Source of the DNA: Mesodorylaimus sp. YZB2_4
Taxonomy: Eukaryota > Nematoda > Enoplea > Dorylaimida > Dorylaimidae
DNA: 64,000 nt
NCBI GenBank assembly: GCA_030248295.1
Contig: JASANH010000212.1
Coordinates: 1-64,000, forward strand
Direction: 5' to 3'
Of this stretch, positions 13,001 to 24,100 are shown in pieces. The translations under genes and the position numbers were made by a program. Position 1 is the first letter of the stretch. Every line of letters starts with the position of its first letter. Under the pieces are notes generated by a model. The model had not been told where the DNA came from, did not search any database, and was given only the letters and a program-made list of their open reading frames with translations.

Positions 13001-16000
13001 ACTGAGAGGTTGCGTTTTGAGGGTTCTTATTTTGACTCACCGCTTTTCTGAGGATCTGTTAATTATGCTGTAAAGTAGTACCTCAGTTGAAATACTGTAG
13101 GTCCGGTAGTCATTCGACAAGGTGTAAATCAAGTATGGGCAAGGTCGGCTGGGTTAGGGGGGCTGGGAGGTAGAGGTCAAATCAGATCAGATCGCCTTAG
13201 CCTGATCCGATCGCGTGTGAGATAGGTCAAGCCAGGTCAGGTTTGGGCCGAGTCGAGCCGAGTGAGTGGGTTGTATGACTGTTTACATACTGGACTGTAG
13301 GCTGGCTGGACAATTGGCCTGTGCTTGGAGGCCAGGGCTTGGTCAGTCAGGTCAGATCTTGGTCCAGCCAAGCGTTCGACCGAGGGTGATTTTTTCGGGG
13401 ACGGGTTAGTTTTCCCCCGTTTAGGGACGGGGAAGGCCTTCGGGTCTTTTCGGGATTGAAGATAACCCCGGTGGGTCTTTTCGACTGTCGAAGGCGGGAA
13501 AGTTTTCGGGGGCGGGGATTGGGGTCGGGGCCCCGGTCAAACACTATGTAGTCCAGCTCAAATGCAATTTGATCGCTTTTGCCTCCTCCCCTTTTCTTTC
13601 TTCCTGCTGGACTTGAGGTGGGGGTGGTTTGAGAGGAAGGAATCAATGTCCTGGCCGGCCCAGCACCCCCCTCCTCTCTTTGTCCATCCTTGGTGTAAAC
13701 AATTGAGGAAAAGCCTAAATTTTGTCTGGAGAACCTGAAAAAAATTGAGGAAAATGATTTTCCGGCCCCTGTATGAACTCTGCTGCAATTCAAGGAAATA
13801 TTGGCGGGACTAACGAGGAGTTCTGGGGATGGATTCATTTTAAAACAATTTTCAAACTAAATCGAACGTATTATCAGTACTTCTAAAAGGTTAAAAAGCG
13901 CTTCACTGAGAAAGCTAGGGGTCGAACAGGGCGGCACTGGGGGGGCACTAATTACAACTAAGGGCGTTATGCAAATATCATCAGCAATCAGAAATCATCA
14001 TCGCGGCTTCAGGTTTTTTGAATGATTTAAAACCGGAGTGTTCGTTGGCTGGCATTGAAAAAAAACGCGTAAAATGCAGGTTTTACCCGGAAGTCAAAGT
14101 TTTCCGCCGAAAAATTTAACTAATGCGCCATGTCTTCGACCACCCTGTTTTTAGAAAGATTATCTGATGACTTCTTCCCACAGACGAAGTCAGCGATGTT
14201 GACTTATGTGTAAGATTAAAAGAATAAAGATTTATGCATGAATCTTCCTTTCTACCCGGAGCCAAACAAAATCTTTTATCTATTATATATTTCCCCTGAC
14301 AAGTCAAAGTGAATTGCGGCATTTTTTTCTTCAATTGCGATTCTCGCTTAGGTTTGAGCTGCATTCTACAGATAACTTAATTCATATTCTGCTTTTTTGT
14401 TTCCGCCCTGCTTCGTTGAAACTCTGAAAGAAATTCAAACTTTCAAACTTGGTCGGCTGAACTTGCAGGGTATATCCTTTCTGGGCGGCTGAGTTCTTTT
14501 TTTATGTCGAAAAATAAGATGATTAACCAAGTTAGGGTGATTCGGTAATAAACCAGGCTAGGGGATGTACAAGTACAGTGTGCTGTATATCCAAATGTGT
14601 CTGGGGTTTCTGTGTTTTAGGAGTTTTAAAATAGCAGTTCAGGGGCCTTAAAAAATTGTAAAAATGTTCTTTAAAATGCCTTTGGACTGTGGGATAGTAA
14701 ATTTTCTTATGATTTTAGGCTGAAGTGAAAAAACAGTTGCAAGACGATTTGGATGAAATATTGTCCAAGGAACGACGACAGAATTTGGGCAATATGCGAT
14801 TTATTGGGGAATTATATCATAGAAATATGTTGACGGCTAAGATTATGCATTTCTGTGTTGTGGGCTTATTGAAAAAGGCATCGGATGATGAAGAGGCCTT
14901 GGAATCGTTGTGTAAATTATTAACTACGATCGGTAAGAAATTGGAAAGTGATAGGAAGAGCGAATTTCATGGGAAAATTGATGAATATTACGCTCAAGTG
15001 GAAACGTTGTCGCAAAATCATCAATTGGCTAGTCGATTTAGATTTATGATTTTGGATTTGCTCGATTTGAGGAAGGTAAGCAGAAGGGGTGGTATTGTGA
15101 ATATCGGCCAGGGAGCGTTCGGCATTGCTCTGTTCCCCAGTTCCTGATTGAAACAGCGAAAGCCACGTTTGAAAAATGCTAGCCGCCTGAGCTATGGAGC
15201 ATTGGTAACCAATGTCACTAGCCTAAGCCAGTCTAACTCGAATACTGGTCCTTTTTAAAGCGATGGGTAAACTTTGGGCTGGTAAATGGTTTGCCATGCC
15301 TCAGATTCTGTTTGTGGGCAATGTTAGTCAGTTCTTGCACTGCTTCACCACCAGAAAAACGTGAACGGATAGAAGTGTGCCTTGTACCATCTGCGACAGT
15401 GGAGGCTCGCAAAAGATGTCTGACTTGGCCAATATTGCGCTGCCACATCATGTTTCCTTCAGTCGTGGCTATGTTCTACTCTGCAACAGGGCTCTGTATG
15501 CGTTGAACTTTTCCTACTAGCCGTATACGGGGGTACTTACTGCTAAGCAATCGAAAATGGGGGGCAAAAATTTTCACTTGGCAATGCGTTTTTCGAGCCT
15601 TAGAGAAGCTGTTTTGCTTGGATCAGCCAGATGAGACTTTTCGCATTAAAGAGCATTGTCGTAAGGGGCCAATCCTGATCCTGGTCCCGAACGAACGCTT
15701 CGGTAAAGGTGCTCTGGGTGGGCCTGGCTGTCTCATAAAGGTGGTCCTCCTCACACGGCTTATTCCAGGAAGATAGGGTCAGAGTAGGAAACTGAATGGT
15801 TGATATGCTTGGAATCTTGTAGAATAATTGGGAGCCACGTCGAAAACAAGAAGGTCCGAAAACGATTGAACAACTTCAACATGATGTCAAGCTGGAGAAA
15901 ATGAATCAGCAGATTGCTTTGGACGAGCTCGAACGAAGGCAAATGGCCGAACAAGGAGACTCGCCGTCGAGGGGGTCGAGGCGAGGGCGGAGACAGGACT

Positions 16001-19000
16001 TGCCAAGTGAGTTGAGTTGGGTCCGTTCGTGTCTTGGGTGTCTCCTGCTTATTGCAGGCTGCGTGAAGACGTACTGCAGATGACAGGCATTTGGTCATTT
16101 CATTAATTTTTTTCTGTTTTAGACCGCGGTAGCTTCGGCACACCTGATCGTCACGATTACGATAATCGAGGTGCCCGAGCCAGTATGGGCCGTGAACAGG
16201 GTCGACAACAAGGTGCCCAAGCGCATTTGCCCGAATCGTCTTCCAAATTCAAGCAACCGACATTGTCTCAGGTAAAGAGAGATTGACATATTTGAGTATG
16301 TGCGTCGAGAAGGAGGATGGAAATGTTGATTTGGAAATGTTGATTTGATGGCTCCCCATTAATGATGGTCCTTTGAAATTCACCTCGTATGTGGGGTGGT
16401 TTGGGGATCAGGGATTTTTGTATCCAAAATTTTGTACATTTATATCCAAAATTATATACATTTAAATCCAAAATTATATACATTTATATCCAAAATTATA
16501 TACATTTATATATAAAATTATGTACATTTATATCCAAAATTATATACATTTATATCCAAAATTATATACATTTATATCCAAAATTATATACATTTATATC
16601 CAAAATTATATACATTTATATCCAAAATTATATACATTTATATCCAAAATTATATACATTTATATATAAAATTATATACATTTATATCCAAAATTATATA
16701 CATTTATATCCAAAATTATATACATTTATATATAAAATTATATACATTTATATCCAAAATTATATACATTTATATCCAAAATTATATACATTTATATCCA
16801 AAATTATATACATTTATATCCAAAATTATATACATTTATATATAAAATTATATACATTTATATCCAAAATTATATACATTTATATCCAAAATTATATACA
16901 TTTATATCCAAAATTATATACATTTATATATAAAATTATGTACATTTATATCCAAAATTATATACATTTATATCCAAAATTATATACATTTATATCCAAA
17001 ATTATATACATTTATATCCAAAATTATATACATTTATATATAAAATTATGTACATTTATATCCAAAATTATATACATTTATATCCAAAATTATATACATT
17101 TATATCCAAAATTATATACATTTATATCCAAAATTATATACATTTATATCCAAAATTATATACATTTATATCCAAAATTATATACATTTATATATAAAAT
17201 TATATACATTTATATCCAAAATTATATACATTTATATCCAAAATTATATACATTTATATCCAAAATTATATACAATTTATATCCAAAATTATATACATTT
17301 ATATCCAAAATTATATACATTTATATCCAAAATTATATACATTTATATATAAAATTATATACATTTATATCCAAAATTATATACATTTATATACAAAATT
17401 ATATACATTTATATCCAAAATTATATACATTTATATCCAAAATTATATATACATATATAGATGGAATCCAATTTTTGGTCGGCTATAAAGGAGTCCTCTG
17501 CGTGTTTTATCCCAGGACCTAGAATTGCACAAATTTTGATGTTTAAGCATTTGGATGTGGGTGCAGCTGCTAATCTGAAATTGGGACCACCGAAAAGCGC
17601 ATGGGCGAAAGGCGCTGGCGGAGGTCAGAATCCTGCACCGACTGCATCATCCACAATGCCTCGGGCCGCGCAGCAGGATCCGTCGTTCCGATCGATTAAC
17701 AGGTAGGAAGGGGGACTTACAAGGAAACATAGCCAACCGTTAAGTCGAATTTTGCAAAACCAAAAATTGTAATATGTTCCGAGGCGCAAAAGAAAACTCT
17801 GTGCAAAATAGTAGAGGCGTCTGACCAACTGGTCAGCAGTGGCCAGCGCCTAAAATCCTTCGGATTTTCGAATTTTTTTGCAGTAAGGAACCCGAGCATT
17901 GAGAAGGGTTCTTCCCAAGCCAAGTTTTCAGGTTTCGAGCTTCGAGTTTAAACTTCCACCACTCGGGTTTGGGGTTTTTTGCTTAAAAAACCGAAAAATC
18001 CCAAAGAACTGCAAAAATACTCCCAGGACCTCGGGCGCTGACCAGACGCCTCTAATTTTGCAGAGAGCTTTCTTTTTCACCTAGAAGCAGATTACAATTT
18101 GTGGTTTTTTAAAGTTCGATTTGACTGTTGGCGATATTCCGTTGTTAGTGGTGATGTGGTATTTGTTTCAGATTTGAACGATTACCAATGGCCGACGAAG
18201 GCCGTGGACCTGGTTCAGCTTCGAGCAGTCGTGAGTCTAGTCAAACTCGGTATGACGATAAACGACGGGCCGAGACTGTTCGTCAGTTCGTTGCCTCCCC
18301 GTTGGGCACAACGAAACCATCGGAACGTCAGGACGGTACTCGGCCTGCGGAGACGACGGACGAGTCGAGTACGAGCAGTGTGAACGAGGAACGATTGAAG
18401 AGGTACTCGTTCGAGTTGATCGACGAATTGGTCGACACGGGAGATTACAAGGAAGCCTTGGTGCTCGTGCAAGCTCGTAGCGAGGTGGCCGATCAGATCC
18501 TGGCCTACGCCTTGTATCATGTCATGGAGAAAGGAGAGAAACATAGACGAATGCTGGGCCAGTTGGTGGCGAGGTGGCACGCCATCGACGAACGCAAAGA
18601 GGATATCTCGAAAGGGTGAGGGTCTTCTGTCTGTGTATATCAAGGAGGGACAAGGTCTGAACACTAATAGCGTGATATGCATATAGGCGACTCCATGCAA
18701 ATTTATGCAAGAGAAATATTATATTTCTTTTTTGGACACAGTAACATGCGACACGGACACGGAACCCGATGGCTAGAATTTTTTTAATGATCATAACAGT
18801 AGGAGGCCTTTTCCATAAGACCCTAGGGGGGACACCTCTGACATTTTAAGCTGATCAAGGCCAGTGGGTTGCCTCCCCCCTCGTAAGTTGGCCTTTCCAA
18901 GGCGATTTGAACACAAAAGTTCAGACTCCTCATACTGAAATTTGGCGGGAAATTTGTTTCTGATTTTGACCTCTTTTAGATTCGTCTTGTTCGTAAACAA

Positions 19001-21125
19001 TGCCATTAAGGATGACTTGGCTCAAGATGTACCGAAATTATGGGCTTACGCTGGGCAAGTATTGTCAGCGGCGTTATTAGAAAACGAGTCATTGAACGGT
19101 GGTCGTCGATTAATGTTGAGTGAATTCCGAGACGCCTTTTTGCAACTCGAGAGCAAAACGGGCGCCGAATTGTTGGCTCAAACTTTATTGTCCGTGAAAC
19201 GTACGTCTTCGTCCGATGAACGGGTTGTGGCGCAGTATCAGTGTGTTGCCACTGATGCTGCGTTTAGAAACGATCAGACTGTGGCTGCTCTTCGAAAACA
19301 CGTAAGTATTGTATTTGAGATTTTGTGGTTTAAGTTTTAAAAAATTTTCTTTTCAAGGAACTGGATTTTCTTTTAAATGCACCACCGTCCAGTTGGGACG
19401 TTAGTGAGAAACGAGATGCGGATGGGGGCAGTCGGGCGCAAGTGCTTGCATCACCGCCAGCCAGTCCAGTGATACTGGCTCCATATGGATTGGCATCACC
19501 GTCTGGCGGCGGTCTGCTACGCGTGGGCAGTGTGCATTCAGATTTAGAAGCGGACAAGGCGGAATTGGAACGGTTGGTAAAAATGGACAAGCATTTGGCT
19601 GTGGATCGGCTGACTGAGTATTTGAAAGTAAGGAGAGAGCTTTTGGCCATTTAAACAATTGGATAAAGACTTAATTTTTGTAGAGTACAAGAAGATTTGA
19701 AGACGAGTCCGATGACCTTTCGTTGACATTTCTCGGTGCCTTAATCCAGTCGTTGTGCTCAAAAGTTATCGTGGGAGGTAAGTTGTGTGGTGGCGTGCCA
19801 TTTCAGTGATAGTACTGCGGGGCCATCCGTAAGGGACATCCGCCAAAAAGGCCGTATAATATAGGACATCCGCCCAAATTGGTGTAATCCCGCGTTAGGG
19901 CTGGTTAGCTCTCTTATGTGCTTCAGAGTGGTCTGATAACGGGGTTAGACAGTAACGGCGAGGAAACGAGGTGCCAAAGGCGTTGTTCCCATGAATACTT
20001 CATTTCTTGAAGCGGAGCAGCCTGGTCGTGACCCTGGATCGGCTCGAGATCGGGACCAGGATTCAGGCCCAATGTTTAGCGTGTCTTCTCCAACATCCCA
20101 CTGTCTAAGACACACTGATCAGCAAGAACACCGGCAGCACTAAAATCTTACAATACGCCTTAGTAAAGGGAAAAGCCAAAAGATCAGAAATGCTTTGAAA
20201 AACTAAAATAAGTGATCCAAGTCACCCGAGGAGAGGCGGCTGTGGATTATCGCGTGTACCTGATATCGATAATTATGTATCCAAAACTTGATATGGTAGG
20301 GAATTTTTCTATTTCTCGAAGATGTCTTGAGCCAAATTTTAAAAAGTGGACGTCCATTAAGCGCCAGCCTCCCTCTTCCCCCACTCAGTCCACTTTTATT
20401 TTTCATGTCATACCTTATCCATAGCCAAACACTATACAGGGCACCCGAGGGCTAAGGAACACATATTTGACAGCAACTTTTTACGCGGGCGGGAGTCGAA
20501 CCCTCCCCCCTAAGTGCGCACCTAGCTTGAGAGGCATACGCCTTGACTGGCCACGAGCCACTTCCCAGCCGCCTAGGCAGCCTGGACGTCCTGCATTTCT
20601 AGGCTATGTGAGGGCATTGAGCAGAAATTCCGAGTTTCTGCAGGTGTCAATGTATCTTCAGTTGAAGAAGTATGGTTTGTCATTTTAGGAGAATTGGACG
20701 ACAGCAGCGTGGTGAATGTGGACGATTTAGAAGGATTTTGCCAGGTGCTACTTCCATTCGTCAAATCGAGACGTAGCTACGAAATGAAAGTGTTGGATGT
20801 ATTAGCTGATATTTATCACAAATACAATTGTCCGAAAGGTAAGTTGGTTTAAGCGGTGTGACTGTAAATGTGATTATTCTTTTTCTCGTTGAGTTCGAAC
20901 ATGAAATTTGACTGTATTGCCTTTGCAGGTCTTCTGGTGAAAATTCTATCATCGTTACAAAAGAATGGGGTAATCGAAACGGAAGGCTTTAGTGAATGGT
21001 GGCGTACAAAAGAGCAATCGTTGCCTGGAATGATCCGGTCGAATGGAGAAGTGAAAGCATTCTTTTCACAATTTTTTGACGATGCGACATCGGACGCGGG
21101 ATCGGAGTCGGATCAAGGCGAATGA
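4068..21125 (+). CDS. eIF4G: Eukaryotic translation initiation factor 4 gamma (eIF4G), 19 exons
   Basis: eIF4G is the cytoplasmic scaffold that joins cap-binding eIF4E, helicase eIF4A and eIF3. Exons: 4068-4107, 4302-4488, 4922-5148, 5202-5833, 7463-7832, 10204-10316, 10729-11106, 11162-11479, 12290-12679, 14719-15075, 15823-16006, 16123-16271, 17548-17702, 18172-18615, 18980-19301, 19358-19627, 19684-19777, 20689-20838, 20929-21125. All introns are GT-AG, phases agree at every junction, and the sum is 4977 nt (1658 aa). The N-terminal third is Q/P/S-rich. A KKNILQIMNPDT block near residue 283 is typical of the family. A degenerate eIF4E-binding motif, KKYSREFMQ, has its Tyr near residue 608. 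MIF4G spans about 756-1004 (AERAVGVVDIVFQKAV; GNMRFIGELY), MA3 about 1238-1350, and a W2-like acidic C-terminus carries FSEWW. The start is the first ATG of a 13-codon exon that splices in phase. The least certain junction is the acceptor at 17547 (TTTAAG). Confidence 0.95.
5834..7462 (+). other. eIF4G intron 4, no nested gene recognised
   Basis: This 1.6-kb intron separates the exon ending in VDMSQ from the exon beginning TEVSTVSD. Near 6775-6840 it has weak AAAACC/GCCTGAA words resembling the 'tgaaaaacctgg' repeat seen in later introns. Short open frames inside it resemble nothing I know and are not supported as genes. Confidence 0.5.
7833..10203 (+). other. eIF4G intron 5 with ATCGGCCGATA-type palindromic cluster
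   Basis: A 2.4-kb intron. At 8700-8785 it carries a cluster of overlapping palindromes built from ATCGGC/GCCGAT words, related to clusters at 21985-22050 and 22570-22650. A tRNA-like stretch (9955-10020) is listed separately. An open frame of 105 codons at 9348-9665 lies on the sense strand but has no recognisable domain. Confidence 0.5.
9955..10020 (-). repeat. tRNA-like / SINE-like fragment
   Basis: On the minus strand the piece contains GGTTCGATTCCC, an exact tRNA B-box (T-loop) consensus, followed by a short acceptor-like arm. A matching A box and 5' acceptor strand are not found, so I read it as a tRNA-derived relic rather than a functional tRNA gene. It seems different from the SINE family listed at 10349. 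Confidence 0.35.
10349..10480 (-). mobile_element. tRNA-derived SINE, copy S1 (in eIF4G intron 6)
   Basis: On the minus strand there is a tRNA-like head with B box GGTTCGACTCC, then an A-rich joint, then the body word gagtgcgctacatagtgctt. The same head-joint-body order occurs at 20411-20573 and 54719-54822, and the head alone at 61810-61892. It occupies much of the 412-bp intron 10317-10728. Confidence 0.7.
11480..12289 (+). repeat. eIF4G intron 8 with 'tgaaaaacctggaaaaatcag' repeats
   Basis: At least two imperfect copies of an A-rich word of the form ctgaaaaacctgagcaaatt (11565) and tggaaaacctggaaaaatca (11775) lie here, with a run of thirteen or more G at 11636-11648. Related words recur at 12866-12925, 13705-13765 and, reversed, at 22210-22440. 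No coding sequence is seen. Confidence 0.55.
12680..14718 (+). other. eIF4G intron 9, repeat debris
   Basis: This 2-kb intron holds further 'tgaaaaacctggaaaa' words (12866 and 13705) and, at 13140-13340, a degenerate field of GATCAG/GATCCGATC/GGTCAGG words. A 163-codon minus-strand frame at 13347-13838 lies in this low-complexity field and is not accepted as a gene. Confidence 0.5.
15076..15822 (+). other. eIF4G intron 10, nothing recognised
   Basis: A 747-bp intron between the end of the MIF4G exon and the exon starting NNWEPRR. I see no repeat shared with the rest of the window and no gene. Confidence 0.5.
16418..17450 (+). repeat. 22-bp minisatellite, about 47 units, in eIF4G intron 12
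   Basis: The unit is ttatatccaaaattatataca plus one T, period 22 bp, repeated head-to-tail with very few changes from about 16418 to 17450. A minority variant replaces tatatcc with tatatat (near 16505, 16660, 16728, 16838, 16925, 17035, 17188, 17345) and some variant units also carry gtac for atac. A one-base expansion occurs near 17275. The array lies inside intron 16272-17547, so it is spliced out, although its plus strand is open for 377 codons because 22 is not a multiple of 3 and no unit frame carries a stop. Confidence 0.95.
17720..18144. mobile_element. MITE family M2 filling eIF4G intron 13
   Basis: The ends form long (about 110 bp) imperfect inverted repeats: caaggaaacatagccaaccg at the left and the complement of caacggaatatcgccaacag at the right. 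Both sides are flanked by TTA, a 3-bp duplication of the TWA type used by PIF/Harbinger transposons. The intron is 17703-18171, so only 17 and 27 bp of non-MITE sequence remain at the splice ends. Relatives are at 57444-57891 (both ends) and partial copies begin near 29349 and 61597. Confidence 0.8.
19778..20688 (+). other. eIF4G intron 17 with SINE and a transposon-end word
   Basis: Near 19822 there is a ggggccatccgtaagggaca word resembling the terminal word of the dispersed repeat (ggggccatccataaagg). A SINE copy lies at 20411-20573. The rest shows nothing recognisable. Confidence 0.5.
20411..20573 (-). mobile_element. tRNA-derived SINE, copy S2 (best tRNA-like head)
   Basis: On the minus strand a tRNA-like head begins about 20573: A-box-like GTGGCCAGTCAAGGCG, then a possible anticodon arm with a CTCAAGC loop (CAA, Leu-like), then B box GGTTCGACTCC. 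It is followed by an A-rich joint and a body ending near ctatggataaggtatgac. Acceptor pairing is poor, so this is a SINE and not a tRNA gene. It is the longest of four same-strand copies. Confidence 0.7.
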
Positions 21126-24100
21126 AATGACGTATTCAATCGATTTGACGCAATAAGTCATCGATTCGACTCATTTTTAGGTAACGAAGTTCTTTGATGG
21201 CTCGAACGTTTTTTTCATGCGCGGTTAAAAATGAAAATGAGTAATATTTTATTTTTGGTTTTTTCTGAAGGGGGTAAGTTGCTGCGAAAACGCTAATTAG
21301 ACTAATATTGGACATTTGGTTAGACCATTTTGGCCGCAGTGGTTTACGCATGAGGTATGTTTTTATTGTGTGGTTGAAATTGGGACTATTCGGAGTGGGA
21401 TTCGTTTGAAAATGGTGAACTTTTTGAAATGCGTTTAATGATATTGAAAATTGAATTTAGCATTTTTTGTAGATTTCAAAAGTTGCAAAGTGGTGGCGCT
21501 GCTTGTTTAGCTTCCTTTTCTTCTTTTGGAATGAACAAGGAGCAAAGCCTGGGTTTTGCATATTTTATATATAATGCGTAAGATTTGAATTGTAACGCGT
21601 TTTTTCTGATTCTTGTGCCGTGGTTGTTCGGATATGCTGCGCACGAAAAATTGGGTCCTTTTTTGCTTTGTTGTTTTTCTATTTTTGCTCGTTTCCTGTG
21701 CTGCTCTCGAGTGTGTTTGAAAATTGTTTGTCATTTTTGAAGAAATTTGACATGTCCGTTACCGATTTTGTATTCATTATTTGATGAGTGGCGATATGTT
21801 TTTGTGTCCTTGTGGTTACTTTCGCGCATTTGATGTTGGGGGATGAAGTGAGGTGAGAGTAGAGTTTCTTATGCGTACTGTTGAGTGAAATGGTTTCGGT
21901 TTAAAGAAAATGGTTTTGGCCTAAGTCAGTGTTTCTTGGGGCAATCTCGCCATCGCACTTGCAATTTTTCTTGGGGCTTCTCCGCCAGCACCGACCGATA
22001 TATCGGTTGGCCGATAATTGCACTATAGCTTATCGGCCGATGACGATAATTTAGATTTCTCAGTCGAGTTTTGGGCGAATGCAGAGTGCTGAGATTGAAT
22101 TATCGAGGAACAGCTACGGATTTCAGTGCTGAAGAGTGCATTTTCCAAGAAAAATCTGGGGCAACATTGCTCTGACAGTCCAACACGACTCTGACTAACC
22201 CAGGGTTCATGCAAGACGCTGAAAATTAATTTTCCAGGTTTTTCAAAAAAAGCTTTGATTTTGACCGATTATTTTCAAGCTGTCGTAGCATTACGATTAC
22301 GACATGATTACCCTTCCTTGATTGGCAATTTGACTTTCTCCAGAATCCAGAACTCAAGCGCAACTTCTCACAGTTTTCCTGATTTTGATTCCGTAACTCC
22401 ATTTTTTTCCTGACTTCCTGGTTTTCCAGCTCACGGCCGGATCAGATCCCATCCCCGATCCGACAAACCCCCATCCGATCCGGTCCTGATTTCCAGCCTT
22501 ATCTATATATACTGGATACACCCTAAAAATTCAAATTATATCCGCCTAAGCATACAAAATGTTAAAAGATTTTAAATTATCGGTATTACCGTTTTTATCG
22601 GCCGACTAGCTTTATCGCACACCGATACTTGCCTTGTCGGTCGGATCTGGCTTCTCCGAACCTAATCTCGAGAACTACTCCTTTGAGTGGGTCGCACGAA
22701 CTGAGAATAATTCTGTTGGTTAGTGCAGGATCCCATTGAACGGTTCCGGAGATGTTTCATGTTCAAATTAAGCGCCAGATCCTCAGGTAAGGGGCCTTTA
22801 CACTGGAGTTCAAACATTTGTTTGCAGGACTATAATGGAAGACTTGTGCAGTCGCTGCAGCGATATGATCCTGCCTGCCAGTCTAAACGCTCAATTCATC
22901 AGGCTTGGAGTACGGCGTCATTCTTTTTTCAAATTTTTTTGCCGCAGCTCGTCTTGCCTCTAGCTGGCCGGCAGTCAAACCTTCCAAGAATGGCTGTGCG
23001 GGGACTGGCACACACAGCAGCGTCCCTCTGCGAGTCCCCACTAGGAGCACCCACACGAGGGCATCCTGGACTGCAAACCGAATTCCTTAGACAATAGAGG
23101 GCGGGCTTTGAACCCTGTCGGTGTTCGACAGCCGAGACTGTCTACTCGTTTGGCTTCCGTCTTTCCACTCGGAGCACCTCGGCGCCACCGGGTGAGTCAC
23201 CTACGGCCTGGCGTGCAAGATAAGCGAGGGTTTATTTTTCCAAATCAGTGCTACTTACTGGGCAACTTACAAGATGGATGCTCGCTTGGCCTCAACCGCG
23301 TGATCTCAACAAGCGGACTAAACCAAGGCAAAATGAGCCGACGCCACAAGACACGCCAGAGGAAGTATGATCAGCATATCGATGCCTTCCCGAAAACAAG
23401 ATTGGACAGTCACGGGCGGATTGGTTCGCTTTAATCGGTTCTCGGTTCTCGGTTCGGTTCGGTTTCGGGTGAACCGAAAGAGAGTTCCATGTCGCACCAA
23501 TCAGTTGGTGTCGCGCAACCCTCTAGCAATGGACACACGAGCCTTTCGCACGCGCTAGCAGCACACGGGCAGCGGATACCGGCTGCAGTGTTGCCAAGTG
23601 TAGGGCAATTGTAAGCTGTCAGGGCAGGTTTTAGGGCAGTGACATATCCTGGTCAATCTGAGATTTTGAGGGCATCTTTAAATTTTGGCACTTTGTCTTC
23701 TTGTTAGTCTCTCGACAGCCGTTGCTCCAAAGGGTGTTTTCCATGATGAGAAGCTGGGTGGAGATCTCGCCGAAGCATGCGAAGTTGTTGGCGCCTTTGA
23801 ATACTGATATGTTATTCAAATGCGCCATCATGGCTTGCTTAGAATATTGTTGGGCGTTTGGGAAGCAGTTTTTTCCAAAGGGCCTTCTTTGCATTTTTTT
23901 CGGGAAATCGAGTCTTAGGGCAATCTGAACCTGCATCTGGGGCATTATTGCGTTGCAGACTTGGTAAGATCTAGCTCGCATGAGTCATACCCCAGCCTAG
24001 TGGCAATGAAGGTGTGCTTGCGTACTGAGCATTTTGATCAAAATTTATATAATTATCCAGCATAAAATGCGCCTTGATTTCATTTTATATGATGGCGTTC

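Noticed and set aside
13347..13838. 163-codon minus-strand ORF
   Set aside because: It overlaps low-complexity GC-rich repeat words and the 'acctggaaaa' repeat inside an eIF4G intron; no domain is visible.
16418..17450. CRISPR array
   Set aside because: The repeats are head-to-tail without unique spacers and lie in a eukaryotic intron.
16389..17522. 377-codon plus-strand ORF made of Tyr/Ile/Lys repeats
   Set aside because: It is the translation of the 22-bp minisatellite inside eIF4G intron 12, flanked by well-phased exons; it lacks any coding signal apart from absence of stops.
20468..20573. Functional tRNA-Leu gene
   Set aside because: It has A- and B-box-like words and a CAA-like loop but poor acceptor pairing, is followed by a repeated body, and has three degraded relatives; it is a SINE.
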